A stretch of DNA of 64,000 bases from assembly GCA_050084985.1 (NCBI GenBank), contig JBITNC010000001.1, positions 120,590,001 through 120,654,000 of the forward strand, in the 5' to 3' direction. This stretch comes from Nageia nagi (lineage: Eukaryota; Pinophyta). Below are positions 23,548 through 33,844 of this stretch, one piece after another; the stretch's first letter is position 1; every line of letters starts with the position of its first letter. The translations under genes were made by a program, and so were the position numbers. Under the pieces are notes generated by a model that made no database searches, was not told the origin of the DNA, and saw nothing but the letters and a program-made list of their open reading frames with translations.

Positions 23548-24510
23548 ATGGCGTCTGAAATACAGAGCCCTCTTCAAATCACAGGTGTATCATGTTCTGT
23601 AATGTTTTTATTTTCTTGTCCTGAACTTTTACCATATTAATGACCTTGGATACTTGCAATATCGGCATACGAAGCCGGAATAGCTAAATATTTGTCAGAT
23701 TCGCTTGCCAAAATCTATGAATCAATATCAGATTCTTTTTATTTTTTCATATGTGAGGGTTAGATTTTCAGAAAATGAAATGGCAGAACCTTGCAAAGTA
23801 TAGCATTACTGAATTTTTAGTATATGCTGAAGAGGTTCTGCGATAGTACTAGGGAAAATGGGCAGTCAGGACTCACGCTACTTGTAATTGATTCATTGAC
23901 AATCATTTTCCCAACATTTGAATTCCACATGCCCATTTCAGTAACACTTTAGAAATAGATAAAGACCGTTTTTTTTCCACTTTTCTTGTTTGAATTTCTT
24001 AGGCCTTTTAACTATAAACAGGCTTCTTTCTGTTAACTTTGGTTTTATTATTGAATTATCTATATTTCATTAAGCATCCAGCAGATCAATGTGTACAGTT
24101 CTATGCTTTTGCATATCTACTGAAGGAAGATCTGCAATATTGTGCAGGAAGATGGACACTCAAGACTTTCATTAAATTGATTTTTGACTATCATTTTCCC
24201 AACATTTATAACGCAATTAAGCGTACATTGGAATCTTGAATTGTTTGTTTTATTTGATTTTAGGATGCAGATTGACAGTTGGAGTCATAGTCATTTTGTA
24301 TTCTCTAACTTCACACGGAAGATTGTTGCATTAAGCTGTGTGCGATGTTTTCTTCTAAAATCTTTCCTTTTTGTGAATACTATATAATGGGAAGAAGGTA
24401 AATAATTTTTCACTAAAACAAACATAACTAAGTAGTCAAGCCTTCTGTGTGCAGCACTACGATTTCTGTCATCTGCCAAACAGGGCCTTGAGCAATATTG
24501 GAGCAGTTAA
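23548..24510 (+). CDS. Candidate small host gene, two exons (tentative)
   Basis: A possible first coding exon is 23548-23584 (MASEIQSPLQIT plus one base), followed by a donor-like AG|GTGTAT. A possible last exon is 24455-24510, after the acceptor-like TTCTGTGTGCAG, encoding LRFLSSAKQGLEQYWSS then TAA. The two join in phase to give about 30 residues; further exons between are possible. The region keeps many CpGs (near 23450-23535 and 23660-23700), unlike the transposon sequence around it, and a telo-box lies upstream. No domain is recognised. An alternative middle exon begins at 24264 after TTTTAG but reaches a stop. This could be a gene 5' end, a short-peptide gene or a relic; splice sites are guessed. 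Confidence 0.3.
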
Positions 24511-25260
24511 CTATGTCATCTTCATTTGAAGCCAGCTGATTATTTAATGACCAGTTTCATCTACGTAAGGCTCATAATCTGATCACAAGCTTTTCTACGA
24601 TGGGTCAACTAGTCTTTAACCTTCAACATTTTTTTTTATCATGGCTCTGATATATCATTCGTAGTTGGTGTTTAATTTGTTTTCCTTGAGCCTTTAAACA
24701 TTATTAACTTGTCCTGAAATTTGGCACCTATTTTTAAATAATCTTGATAATCCATTTATTCAAGGTGTAGGTTTTCTAAGTTCCAAAATTCCTTCTTTGT
24801 ATTTTGACATATCTGATAATGAAATAAGTTGATAATAGGCATTGGTATTGTTTGCTATTTTTTTCTGATGCAGAGGTTACTTATTTTTTATAACTTTTTT
24901 TTCAAAGGTTATATAAAGTGGAATTAGTTTTTTTTCTATTTTTTATAGAAATGTTGTTATATGTATTTTATGTTGTGGTTGGTGGTTTACTTATCAAAAT
25001 AATGTGATGTTTATAATTGTAGATGTGGATTCAAATTTGAAAATATGGTTCAAGGCTAAATAAAAAAACAGTACAAATGACAAAAAATATGAAAAAAAGA
25101 AAGAAAACATCAAAATTAATATAAAAGGTAAGAATTTTTAAAATATGTTTAAATTTGGACCCTTTAAAAATACATGTATTAAAAGGAAAATACATGTTTA
25201 AATAGCATTTTTAATTCCATGGTTAAAGGTACACTAGAATTTGACTAGAGAGCTTCCACC
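24511..25260. other. Unassigned sequence downstream of the candidate gene
   Basis: No coding signal. It is T-rich and could be a 3' untranslated region or intron at its start. Confidence 0.4.
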
Positions 25261-25269
25261 TTTATTTAA

Positions 25270-25865
25270 GGGAAAATATCAAAAATGGTTGTCACAATTA
25301 GCAAAAGTAATAAAATACTTATTTACAAAAATAGTTATTTGTATTTTGTTAGGTGTCTTGCTGTTGTTTGTTGCATTTGGTTAAACAATGTCAATGTTGA
25401 ACAAAGCCATTCTTTTCATAACCTGAAACTATCATATTTGGTAAGATGTCTCATTCAGTCATGCAGTAAAAAAAACACTTCTGCATTTGGCATACATGTG
25501 CATATAAGTTTGATGTGCCAAAATTTAAATCCAATGCAATTGATTAGTGAATGAAGTAGCTTACTCTCTTGAAGGGCATTGTTTGTGATGCAAGTCTTCA
25601 AGAGTTGAAGACATGTAGAGAGTAGTGTGTATATGTATTTGTAATAAGCAAAATATGCATTGAATCATTCTAGGAATTGTGAGAGATCTTTTTGATTGAT
25701 AAGTGATTAGAACTCTTGTTACAAATTTGCATTTGGCAAAGCAACTTCAACCAATTGTTTGGAAAAAGTTGATACAACAAAATACAGGATCATTTTTATA
25801 AATACATTTTTTGGAAGGTTATTTTAATAATTTTAATAATTGGGATGACCATTTTTGATGTTCTC
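25270..25865. mobile_element. Mutator-like (Pack-MULE type) element, 596 bp
   Basis: The ends are inverted repeats: the left reads GGGAAAATATCAAAAATGGT and the right, reverse-complemented, GAGAACATCAAAAATGGT, with similarity extending about 60 bp. It is flanked by TTTATTTAA (25261-25269) and TTTATTCAA (25866-25874), a 9-bp target duplication with one mismatch, as expected for Mutator. There is no transposase. The interior carries a PPR gene fragment on the minus strand, so it fits a non-autonomous gene-carrying MULE. Long terminal repeats plus a 9-bp duplication make the class fairly sure. Confidence 0.75.
25330..25545 (-). pseudogene. PPR gene fragment captured in the MULE
   Basis: Read on the minus strand, short frames give MYAKCRS-like text (about 25500-25480), NMIVSGYEKNGFVQ (25438-25397) and, after a one-base shift, LTLFNQMQQTTA (25392-25357). 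These are the typical phrases of plant P/L/S-type PPR repeats (MYAKCG..., NAMI.GY..NG, AL.LF..MQ). PPR proteins bind organellar RNA. Stops and the shift mean it is not functional. The same stretch is similar at nucleotide level to 34140-34260 in another TIR element. Confidence 0.7.
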
Positions 25866-25874
25866 TTTATTCAA

Positions 25875-26710
25875 TCTTAATAGAATGAAAGGTGGGTACC
25901 AATACTTGATTGCATGTGAGGAGATAACATTTTTCATATAGTGAGGGTGGAGAAGAGGCTTGCACTTGTTATTGGATATGATGGACAAATTTTTTGTAGA
26001 TTGATTATATGAACAAAATTCAAGGTTTAATTATGGTTTTGGAAAATTATTGATTTGGCTCCTATATTTATTTATTTTTTATGTTGCATTTATTCATTCT
26101 CATTAGAATGAGAGATGATTCTAAATAGTTGATAGATTATTTGAAGGTAGCACTTTTTCATATATATTGGAGGAGAGTTTCTTAGAAAAGATTATTGGAG
26201 ATGATGGTCATCATGTATTTTTCATTTAATTTTTATATACATATGTAGCCCATGTACAACCATGAGGTGATATTATATCTTTTAATGTACAGCCTATGTA
26301 CAACCATGAGGTGATATATATATATTTTGATGTACAAACATTAAGCAAATTTTAAAAAAATTTATTAAATGAAAATTTAATATAAAAAAGAAGCTATAAT
26401 ATAATATATAATATCTATTTATAAACTAACAAAATTTGATTATAGGTAACTTTATCTTTGAAATAATATAAGATGGAGCTTTATAAATATCTAAAATGAA
26501 ACAAATAAATATATTAGATAATCTTAATCTTTGAAATAATATAAGATGGAGCTTTATAAATATTTAAAATAAAAGAAATAAAGTATATTAGTGACCTTAG
26601 GTGACCAATAGTGATTAATGAGACTAGAGTGAACAATAGAGGAATCAAATGTGAGCAAAACTTTGATTGGGTTTCGTTTAAAACAAACAAAAGAAAAAGC
26701 CTAATTAAAG
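25875..26710. other. AT-rich sequence with two small tandem duplications
   Basis: AGCC.ATGTACAACCATGAGG occurs at 26247 and 26291 (44-bp spacing). ATCTTTGAAATAATATAAGA plus about 40 bp occurs at 26454 and 26527 (73-bp spacing). No gene seen; the part next to 26711 may be the 3' tail of the LINE. Confidence 0.55.
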
Positions 26711-28450
26711 CTAGTACAACTTTATAAGAGAAGAGAAGACCCAAACTTTTAAGTACGGTGGTAAAAAATTTGTGATATCTAAGAGGTTGTCTTGGGAGAT
26801 CCTTGTAAGTTTGTTGAAGAGATCAATATTGGAGAAAAAAGAAGGAATTTGTTGCACCTTCAATGTGGTTTGGGTAACCTCAATGAGTCTCCTAGTTTGA
26901 GGGAGATGTAGTGGATGGTCCTCTAGGCACCTTTGATAAGATCCATTTGGAGAAAAGGCTTTGAAAAAGATGTGTTCCATTGGTCCTCCCTAGGTTGCTA
27001 TGTGCATGCTAAGAGGTGCTTTTGGAGAAGGAAGGTCTCTTGAAAGCATAGGGCAAGGCAACATTGATATGAATATTGCATGAAGGTGGCTATTGAATTG
27101 TGAACATCCTTAAAAATGCAATGGTGGCAACTTTTGATCTCGTAGTAGATCGAGCATTGGAAAACAAAATGCTCATCAAGCTTGATCTCTAGTCAACAGA
27201 GGCGACAAATTCTCAAGTTCTTGGACAAGTGATGATTCATCTCTGTATGTAAGTGGTGTGAATACTCTAAATTGACCAAGGGCCAACCTAAATCCCAAAG
27301 GGAGGTGCAAGTTGTAACCCGAAGGAGTAATCAATCCCTAATCAATTTGAAGAAAATGCTATGCATAGTGGTTGAACTTGGGCCTCAAAGGTTGAGGGGT
27401 GATACATAGGTGGCTTGGATGAACGCCCTATAGATCAGCTCTCAGATCGATGATAAAGGGTCACTTGGGGACCTTGACGATCCCTTGGAGGGAGGGGGAA
27501 GACAATCCAATGAAAAACCAAACCTCTGAAGCATCATAGTGACCTCAACAAACCAAAAATGTTTACAACCTTGGGCTACCAACTCCATCTAGGAGGCTAA
27601 AGCTTTGGTTGAAAGTCGGGCTAACATGTGATTTTGCTCTAAAGAACTTAGTAAACTTTGGAGGTGCTATAAAAAAACATATCGTGGAGGCAACTGCCCC
27701 AATCTGGATAGGTTAGCAACCAAACTTTACGAGTATAACATGGTTTGGGATTGATCTCTTGCTCTAGATAAAATGAGAGAGGAAAGAAGCTAGAATCCTC
27801 TCAATCGTGGTCCAATTTGTTTCTCTTAGATTAGGCCTTCAGATCTCGACTCCATATAGGATTTTGGGTGTGATAATAGTTTGGAATAACTCTAGCTTGG
27901 ATTGGATGTCTTGGAAGTGAAGTTGAATGCACTGTTGCTTTAAAGTAGAAACTAATGCATACCCTCGTCGAACTCGAGGTGGAGTTTTTGCATGGAGAAC
28001 CTAATGCATACCCTCATCGAACTCGAGGTGGAGCTATAATCTACGTGGAGGTCTTGTAAATAGGACTCCGAAATATGTGAAGGAGGTCTCAATGAGGCTA
28101 CCACGAAACAAGATTTGTGTTTGAATTAAAGTGGCTTTCGAAACATTGAAAACCATTACCTTAGTTTTACTGAGATTCACTTCAAGCCGCTATCGATTTC
28201 TAAAAGTGTATAAAGCATCAATGATTCGCAATTGTGTGATATCATAATAATGTCATCAGCGAAGAGCAAAAGTGGGATCCGATTGCCATGAAGGAGGCCA
28301 CCCACCTCTGCACCTATAGTATCAAATATAAAGGACTCCAACTCATCAATGAAAAGGCCAAGCAAAGTTGGGGATAGAGGGCAACCCTATTTCACCTCGA
28401 TAGTGCTGAGAATGTTCTCTAAAAGCCCCTTAAGAGTACGAACATGACCT
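26711..28450 (-). pseudogene. LINE ORF2 relic: C-terminal reverse transcriptase and zinc region
   Basis: From 28450 downwards the minus strand gives a LINE reverse transcriptase end: ENILSTIEVK-stop-GCPLSPTLLGLFIDELES, then IPLLLFADDIIMIS with the catalytic FADD box (about 28275-28240), then RLEVNLSKTKVMVFNVSKATL. A long thumb/connection region follows, with a zf-RVT-like CRLC...DEHFVFQC near 27205-27140 and a final open block 26980-26711. Endonuclease and the first half of the reverse transcriptase are missing, a usual 5' truncation. It has many stops. No clear poly(A) tail is left. Confidence 0.85.
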
Positions 28451-29597
28451 AAAATACATAAATATTTGAAAGAAGAGAAAATGATAGAGGCATAAATACT
28501 TGAAAGAACAAAAGGTGAAGTACCAATATAATTATAGAATAATAAATACACATTGTTTAATAATAAATTAATATTGTTTAATGATAAATTAATATCGTTA
28601 AATAATAAATGCATATTATTTCTCTAGTAGTTAAGGTAATTTTTATGTTTGAATAATGAACAATTTATATATGGAGAGAGTTTTGATTTTTTTTTTTTAT
28701 GTTTATGTACAATAACATTTTATTCTTAAAGAAAATACATAATAAATTGATCATCTACATGGAATCAAAAGAAAATACACAATGAATTGGTCATGTACAT
28801 AAAATCAAAGATAGTTGAACATAATAACCATCATCCATTGAGACTAGTGATCAATTATCTTCCAAAATGGTGTCAACATTATATATTAAAATTTTGATTA
28901 TCTTTCAAATTGGGTCAACATCATACATCAAAATTGAAATAAAATACATAATGACATTTCATTGAGAGTTTTCTAAAATTATAAGTTTGCTGAAAACATC
29001 ATTATGAGTTTCCAAAACATCAATAGTTATACATAATATTTGAGAAAGACAAATGTTTACATGTTAATTCTATAAGGCAATTTGTTAAAAACTATAAAAT
29101 TATTGTAATTAGTTTTTTTTTTTAAATGTTTTATTGTAAATGAAAATTTATTTTATTTATTAGATGTACTTATAGGTGGAAATTGTGTTAAATGGCAATT
29201 GGTTTGACCACATTTATATATCAACATCTAAATTGAATGATAGCATCTCTGAAAAATGACTCTTTATAAATATACGATTGATCCAAGTCTTGATTCTTTT
29301 TACTTACCTCTATGTTGCATTAGAGTTAGGTGCAAAGTCAAAGTTGTATTCATTTTGTTTATCACAAACAAGAGTTGGAAGTTTAATAATACATGTAAGA
29401 GATTCAAAAGGTTTTTGTGAGGGATTTTAGAAAATCAATACAATCATTAACCTTTTGTTTTTAACAAGGAGAATGCTAACATTGATTTTATTTACTTTGA
29501 AAGCTACTTACATAGGGAGTTATTATGTTGGTAGGAGAATGGGAGTGAAGTTGACTACCATACCTTTGTGAACAATGTAGGTATGGTAGTCCATAAG
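28451..29597. other. AT-rich sequence with short repeats
   Basis: No gene. GAAAATACA.AATGAATTGG-like units are duplicated around 28730-28810 with about 41-bp spacing, and TAATAAAT.AATATTGTTTAA-like units around 28540-28610. The right end holds a perfect 13-bp hairpin. Confidence 0.5.
29553..29591. repeat. Perfect 13-bp inverted repeat
   Basis: GACTACCATACCT (29553-29565) and AGGTATGGTAGTC (29579-29591) form a perfect stem with a 13-base loop, six bases before the start of the tandemly duplicated block. Confidence 0.8.
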
Positions 29598-30722
29598 AAG
29601 TTAGGTGAAGTTGAGATTTGTGGTATTTTTGTTGAGTCCATTCTTAAAGTTATTAAACGATATGCATTTATATTGATGCATAATGACAAAAAGAGTTTTA
29701 GCAAAAGAAAGAGTTTTAATTGAACTTGGGACATTTAAGTACGCATCTAACTTATATAATAAGGATAGTTGTAAGCCTTATGTTAAAAAGGAGGAAAATA
29801 ATGTGAATATAATTGAGACACTTGTTTTAACTAGATTTGCTATACAAAGAGAATGTAGATATGCCTTTCCTATTCTACCAAGGTATATTTTGCAGAATCT
29901 TGTCAAGAAAGGTTTATTGCAACCATTAAATAGAAGAGGTCAAGATGAAAGTGAAATTTAACAACCAAAAAGTTTATTGTTCTTATTATTAAATAAGAGG
30001 GCATACTAAGAATCAATGTAAGCTTATGGAGGTTGTTGTTCTAGATCAAATTGCACAAGGGAATTATGAAGTAAAAGATACAATGCCTCCTCAAAACCAA
30101 TCAGCCAATGTCATATTAGTGGATGAAGAAATTTGTGTTGTAATTGGTAAAGGACATCCAAGGTCCATTCAAAATCCTATCATTGAATAAGTAAGTCTCC
30201 CACTTGGTCCTAAGGCTTATATTATGATAGAATAGTTAAAAACTACTCTTACCAAAATTAGTTTGTATGACCTCATTAGTACTTCAACACAACATAGGAA
30301 GATCTTGTATGAATTATTTAAAAAAGAGAATGTTCCCACAAATATTTCTGTTGCTATATCTTTTAAAAAAAAATCAATCGCTTCAAGAATGTAATACAAT
30401 TTCTTTTTCCAATTCTAAAAAACTTAGTAAAATGGTTGGGAAATCAAAAGATCACTGGTGGATCCCAATCAATATTTATTCTCAAAATGTTTTGCAAGAT
30501 ATAAAAGCTAATGATGTAAAAATCTCACCCATGGATGAACCTAATTTTTGTATTAAAGGTTTTTATAATATTTCCAAAAGAGCCCTTGGTTTAATCTCTC
30601 TTTTGATTCAATTAGGACCATGAACTTATGAAAACTCTTTCCATCTTATGAGTGGTAAGCTTTCTTACAATTTGCTACTTGAAAGACCTTGACTTCATAA
30701 TATGAATCTAGTTCCATTTACA
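29598..30722 (+). pseudogene. Ty3/gypsy gag-protease relic (unit 1)
   Basis: The gag C-terminus has LIELGTFKYASNLYNKD, FPILPRYILQNLVKKGLLQP and a damaged zinc knuckle, where VYCSYY-stop-IRGHT stands for a C..H...GH...C pattern. The segment LTKISLYDLI.TSTQHRKIL is the conserved region just before the protease. The protease end follows as MDEPNFCIKGFYNISK, LGLISLLIQLGP and YNLLLERPW.HNMNLVPF. Frames are split by stops. The relic stops at a copia LTR at 30723, and its reverse transcriptase continues far away at 54617. Confidence 0.85.
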
Positions 30723-31252
30723 TGAGAGAATAGATAATGCATTATTGTAAGGTCTATTAATGCAATTCACTTGATAGTGAATATGATAATGTAAATTCAT
30801 CGATACTTAAAAATATCTCTTGATATCTTTTAAGTATATGTGAATATGATAATGTAACTTGTCCTACAATCCATCATACGAGAATGCCCCTTAGTTAAAA
30901 GGGTGATGTATGTCATGACATTGTATAATGGTTAAAAGGGTGATCTAAGGGAGGATTTTGACCTATAAATAGAAGGCTCTCTCCTTACGATTACTCATGG
31001 AATTCTATAGCAAAATTATGTTCTTATTTAGGTTGTAGGAGAAGTGAGAAAGTGAGTTATAAGAGTGCACTTTAAGAATAAGATATTAAATTAGTGGATG
31101 TACTCCTATAGTTAGAGAAACCACTGTATATTGATGTCATCTTGTGTGAATGCTACTTTGAGCGTGTGTTCTTAATTGTTAAATATTTGAGAGAGTGTTC
31201 ATGTGATCTTGGATAATTAGGAATTTAGTATTATAGGTTTGTTCATATTCCA
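30723..31252 (+). repeat. Copia LTR (family A), copia-0 5' LTR, unit 1
   Basis: 530 bp, from TGAGAGAATAGATAATGC to ...ATATTCCA. It includes the TATA-like CCTATAAATAGAAGG near 30962 and aligns with 32890-33419. No primer-binding site follows; RNase H sequence is joined directly, so the copia interior is deleted. Confidence 0.85.
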
Positions 31253-31690
31253 AGTTGTGCCCATTTGTTTTCTCAAGGTACTCCCATTTTAACTGTGGGA
31301 GAGATAAAGATAGGAAATTAACCTTTGTTTATGTGTTTAGCATTACTTTAGGTGCTATCTCTTAGGTTTCCAAGAAGAAGTCTACTACTGCTCTCTCCAC
31401 CATAGAGGTAGAATATCAAGCCATATTAATCATGGCCTAGGATGCCATTTGGTTGAGACATCTTTTAAAAGAAATTGGGTATGTCACCCATATTAGATTT
31501 CTTTAGATAGTTAGTTAGCTATTGATTTGCTAAAGAATCATTTTTTCATTAAAGAACAAAATACATGTTGAAATCCAAACACATTTTATCAAGGACAAGG
31601 TTCAGTGTGGTATCCTATAATTGTAGTATTATCCATTAGTCTTCAACTCTATTGACTTGTTCACCACACTACTACACTTAACCAATTTTT
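31253..31690 (+). pseudogene. Copia RNase H fragment (unit 1)
   Basis: Broken frames carry the copia RNase H order: a VFSI..GAIS-like start, SKKKSTTALSTIEVEYQA (about 31370-31420), DAIWLRHLLKEIG and a final LFTT-like box near 31665. The left end is fused to the LTR and the right end is interrupted by the TIR element start at about 31681. Confidence 0.75.
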
Positions 31691-31746
31691 CATCATACCA
31701 TGTGTTAATTTAATTTTTTTTTTTTAAATTGTAAAAATCATGACCT

Positions 31747-32889
31747 AAGTTAGGTGAAGTTGAGATTTGTGGTATTTTTATTGAGTCCATTCTTAGAATT
31801 ATTAAAGGATATGCATTAGATTATATTGACCTAGGATTTGACATAATGACAAAAAGAGTTTTAGCAAAAGAAAGGGTTTTAATTGAGCTTGGGACATTTA
31901 GGTATGCATCTAACTTATATATTAAGGATAATTGTAAGCCTTATGCTAAAAAGGAGGAAAAGAATGTGATTATGATTGAGACACTTTTTTTAACTAGATT
32001 TGCTACACAAAGAGAATGTACATATACTTTTCCTATTCCACCAAGGTATATTTTGCATAATCTTATCAAGAAATGTTTATTGCAACCATTAAATAGAAGA
32101 GGTCAAGATGAAAGTATGAAATTTAACAACCAAAAAGTTTATTGCTCTTATTATTAAATAAGAGGGCATACTATGAATCAATGTAAGCTTATGGACTTAT
32201 TATTCTAGATCTAATTATGTAAGGGAATTATGAAGTAAAAAATACAATGCCTCCTCCTAAAAACCAATCAACCAATGTCATATAAATGGATGAAGAAATT
32301 TGTGCTGTGATTGGTAAAGGACATCCAAGGTCCATTCAAAATCCTATCATTGAATAATTAAGTCTCCCACCTGATACTAATGCTTATATTATGATAGAAC
32401 AGTTAAAAGCTACTCTTACCAAAATTAGTTTATATTGCCTCATTAGGACTTCAACACAACATAGGAAGATCTTGTATGAATTATTTAAAAAAGAGAAGGT
32501 TACCACAAACATTTATGTTGCTAGATCTTTAAAAAAAACTTCAATCGCTTCAAGAATGCAATACAATTTCTTTTTCCAATTCTAAAAAACTTAGTAAAAT
32601 GGTTGGGAAATCAAAAGATCAATGGTGGATTCCATTCAATATTTGTTCTCAAATTTTTTTGCAAGATTTACAAGCTAATGATGTAAAACTCCCATCCATG
32701 GATGAACCTAATTTTTGTATTAGAGGTTTTTATAATATTTCCAAAGGAGTCCTTGGTTTAATCTCTCTTCTGATTAAGTTAGGACCATAAACTTATGAAA
32801 TTTTTTTCCATCTTATGAGTTGTAAGCTCTCTTACAATTTGGTATTGGAAGGACCTTGACTTCATAATATGAATCTATTTCCATTTACA
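31747..32889 (+). pseudogene. Ty3/gypsy gag-protease relic (unit 2)
   Basis: Second copy of the relic at 29598-30722. The 103-residue frame at 31846-32157 reads through to the knuckle (KFNNQKVYCSYY then stop and IRGHT.NQC). The protease part (32599-32790) keeps MDEPNFCIRGFYNISKGVLG and LISLLIKLGP. A copia LTR breaks it at 32890 at the same point as in unit 1. Confidence 0.85.
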
Positions 32890-33419
32890 TGATGGAATGT
32901 ATAATGTATTATTGTAATATTTATTAATGTAATTCACTTAATAGTGAATATTATAATGTAAATTCATTAATACTTAAAAGTATCTCTAGATATATTTTAA
33001 GTATCTGTGAATATGATAATGCAACTTCTCCTACAATCCATCTCATGAGAATGCCCCTCAGGTAAAAGGGTAATGCATGTCATGACATTGTATAATGGTT
33101 AAAAGGTTGATCTAAAGGAGGATTTTGGCCTACAAATAGAAGGCCCTCTCTTTGAGATTACTCATTGAAGTATGTAGCAAAGTTATGCTATTGTTTAGGC
33201 TGTAGGAGAAGTGAGAAAGTGAGTTATAAGAGTCCACTTTAAGAATAAGATATTAAATTCGTGGATGTACTCCTATAGTTGGAGAAACTTCTTTATATTG
33301 GTGTCATATTATGTGAATGCTACTTTGAATGTGTGTTCTTAATTATTAAATATTTGACAAAGTCTTCATGTGATCTTGGATAATTAGGAATTTAGTCTTG
33401 TAAGCTTGTTTGTATTCCA
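32890..33419 (+). repeat. Copia LTR (family A), copia-0 5' LTR, unit 2
   Basis: 530 bp starting TGATGGAATGTATAATG, directly after gypsy coding text (CCATTTACA). This is the duplicate of 30723-31252. The TATA-like site is mutated to CCTACAAATAG. It is fused on the right to RNase H with no primer-binding site. Confidence 0.85.
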
Positions 33420-33844
33420 AGTTATCCCCATTTGTTTTCTTAAGGTACTCATATTTTGATTATGGGGGAGATAGAGATAGCAAATTAACCTTTGATTATG
33501 TGTTTAGCATTAATTTAGGTGCTATCTCTTAGGTTTTCAAGAAGTAGGCTACTAGTGCTCTCTCAATCACAGAGGTAGAATATCAAGCAATATCAATCAT
33601 GGCCTAGGATATCATTTGGTTAAGACATATTTTTTTAAAAAAATTGGGTATGAGCAAGGTCATCCATATTAGATTTCTTTAGATAATCAGTTAGTTATTG
33701 CTTTGGTAAATTGTCATTTTTTTCATCAAAGAACAAAACATGTGTTGAAATCCAAACACATTTTATTAGGGAGAAGGTTCAGTGTGGTATTCTACAATTG
33801 AAGTATTATTCATTAGTCCTCAACTTCATTGATGTGTTTACCAA
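33420..33844 (+). pseudogene. Copia RNase H fragment (unit 2)
   Basis: Broken copia RNase H: DYGGDRDSKLTFDYVFSI-like text, SKK.ATSALSITEVEYQA, DIIWLRHIF, and the final V.TK box ending in ACCAA (33840-33844). The rest of this box, ACCAAGCCC (TKP), resumes at 35075 after the TIR element, proving that the element split an existing RNase H. Confidence 0.8.

Larger units (their letters stand above)
29598..31746 (+). repeat. 2.15-kb tandem duplication, unit 1
   Basis: Starts AAGTTAGGTGAAGTTGAGAT and contains a gypsy gag-protease relic, a copia LTR, a copia RNase H relic and the first 60 bp or so of a TIR element. The next unit starts with the same words at 31747. The junction cuts within the TIR element, so the duplication came after all those insertions. 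Confidence 0.88.

Noticed and set aside
24039-24387. Two overlapping open frames of 66-67 residues
   Set aside because: No domain, T-rich composition, and they fall in what is more likely intron sequence of the candidate gene.
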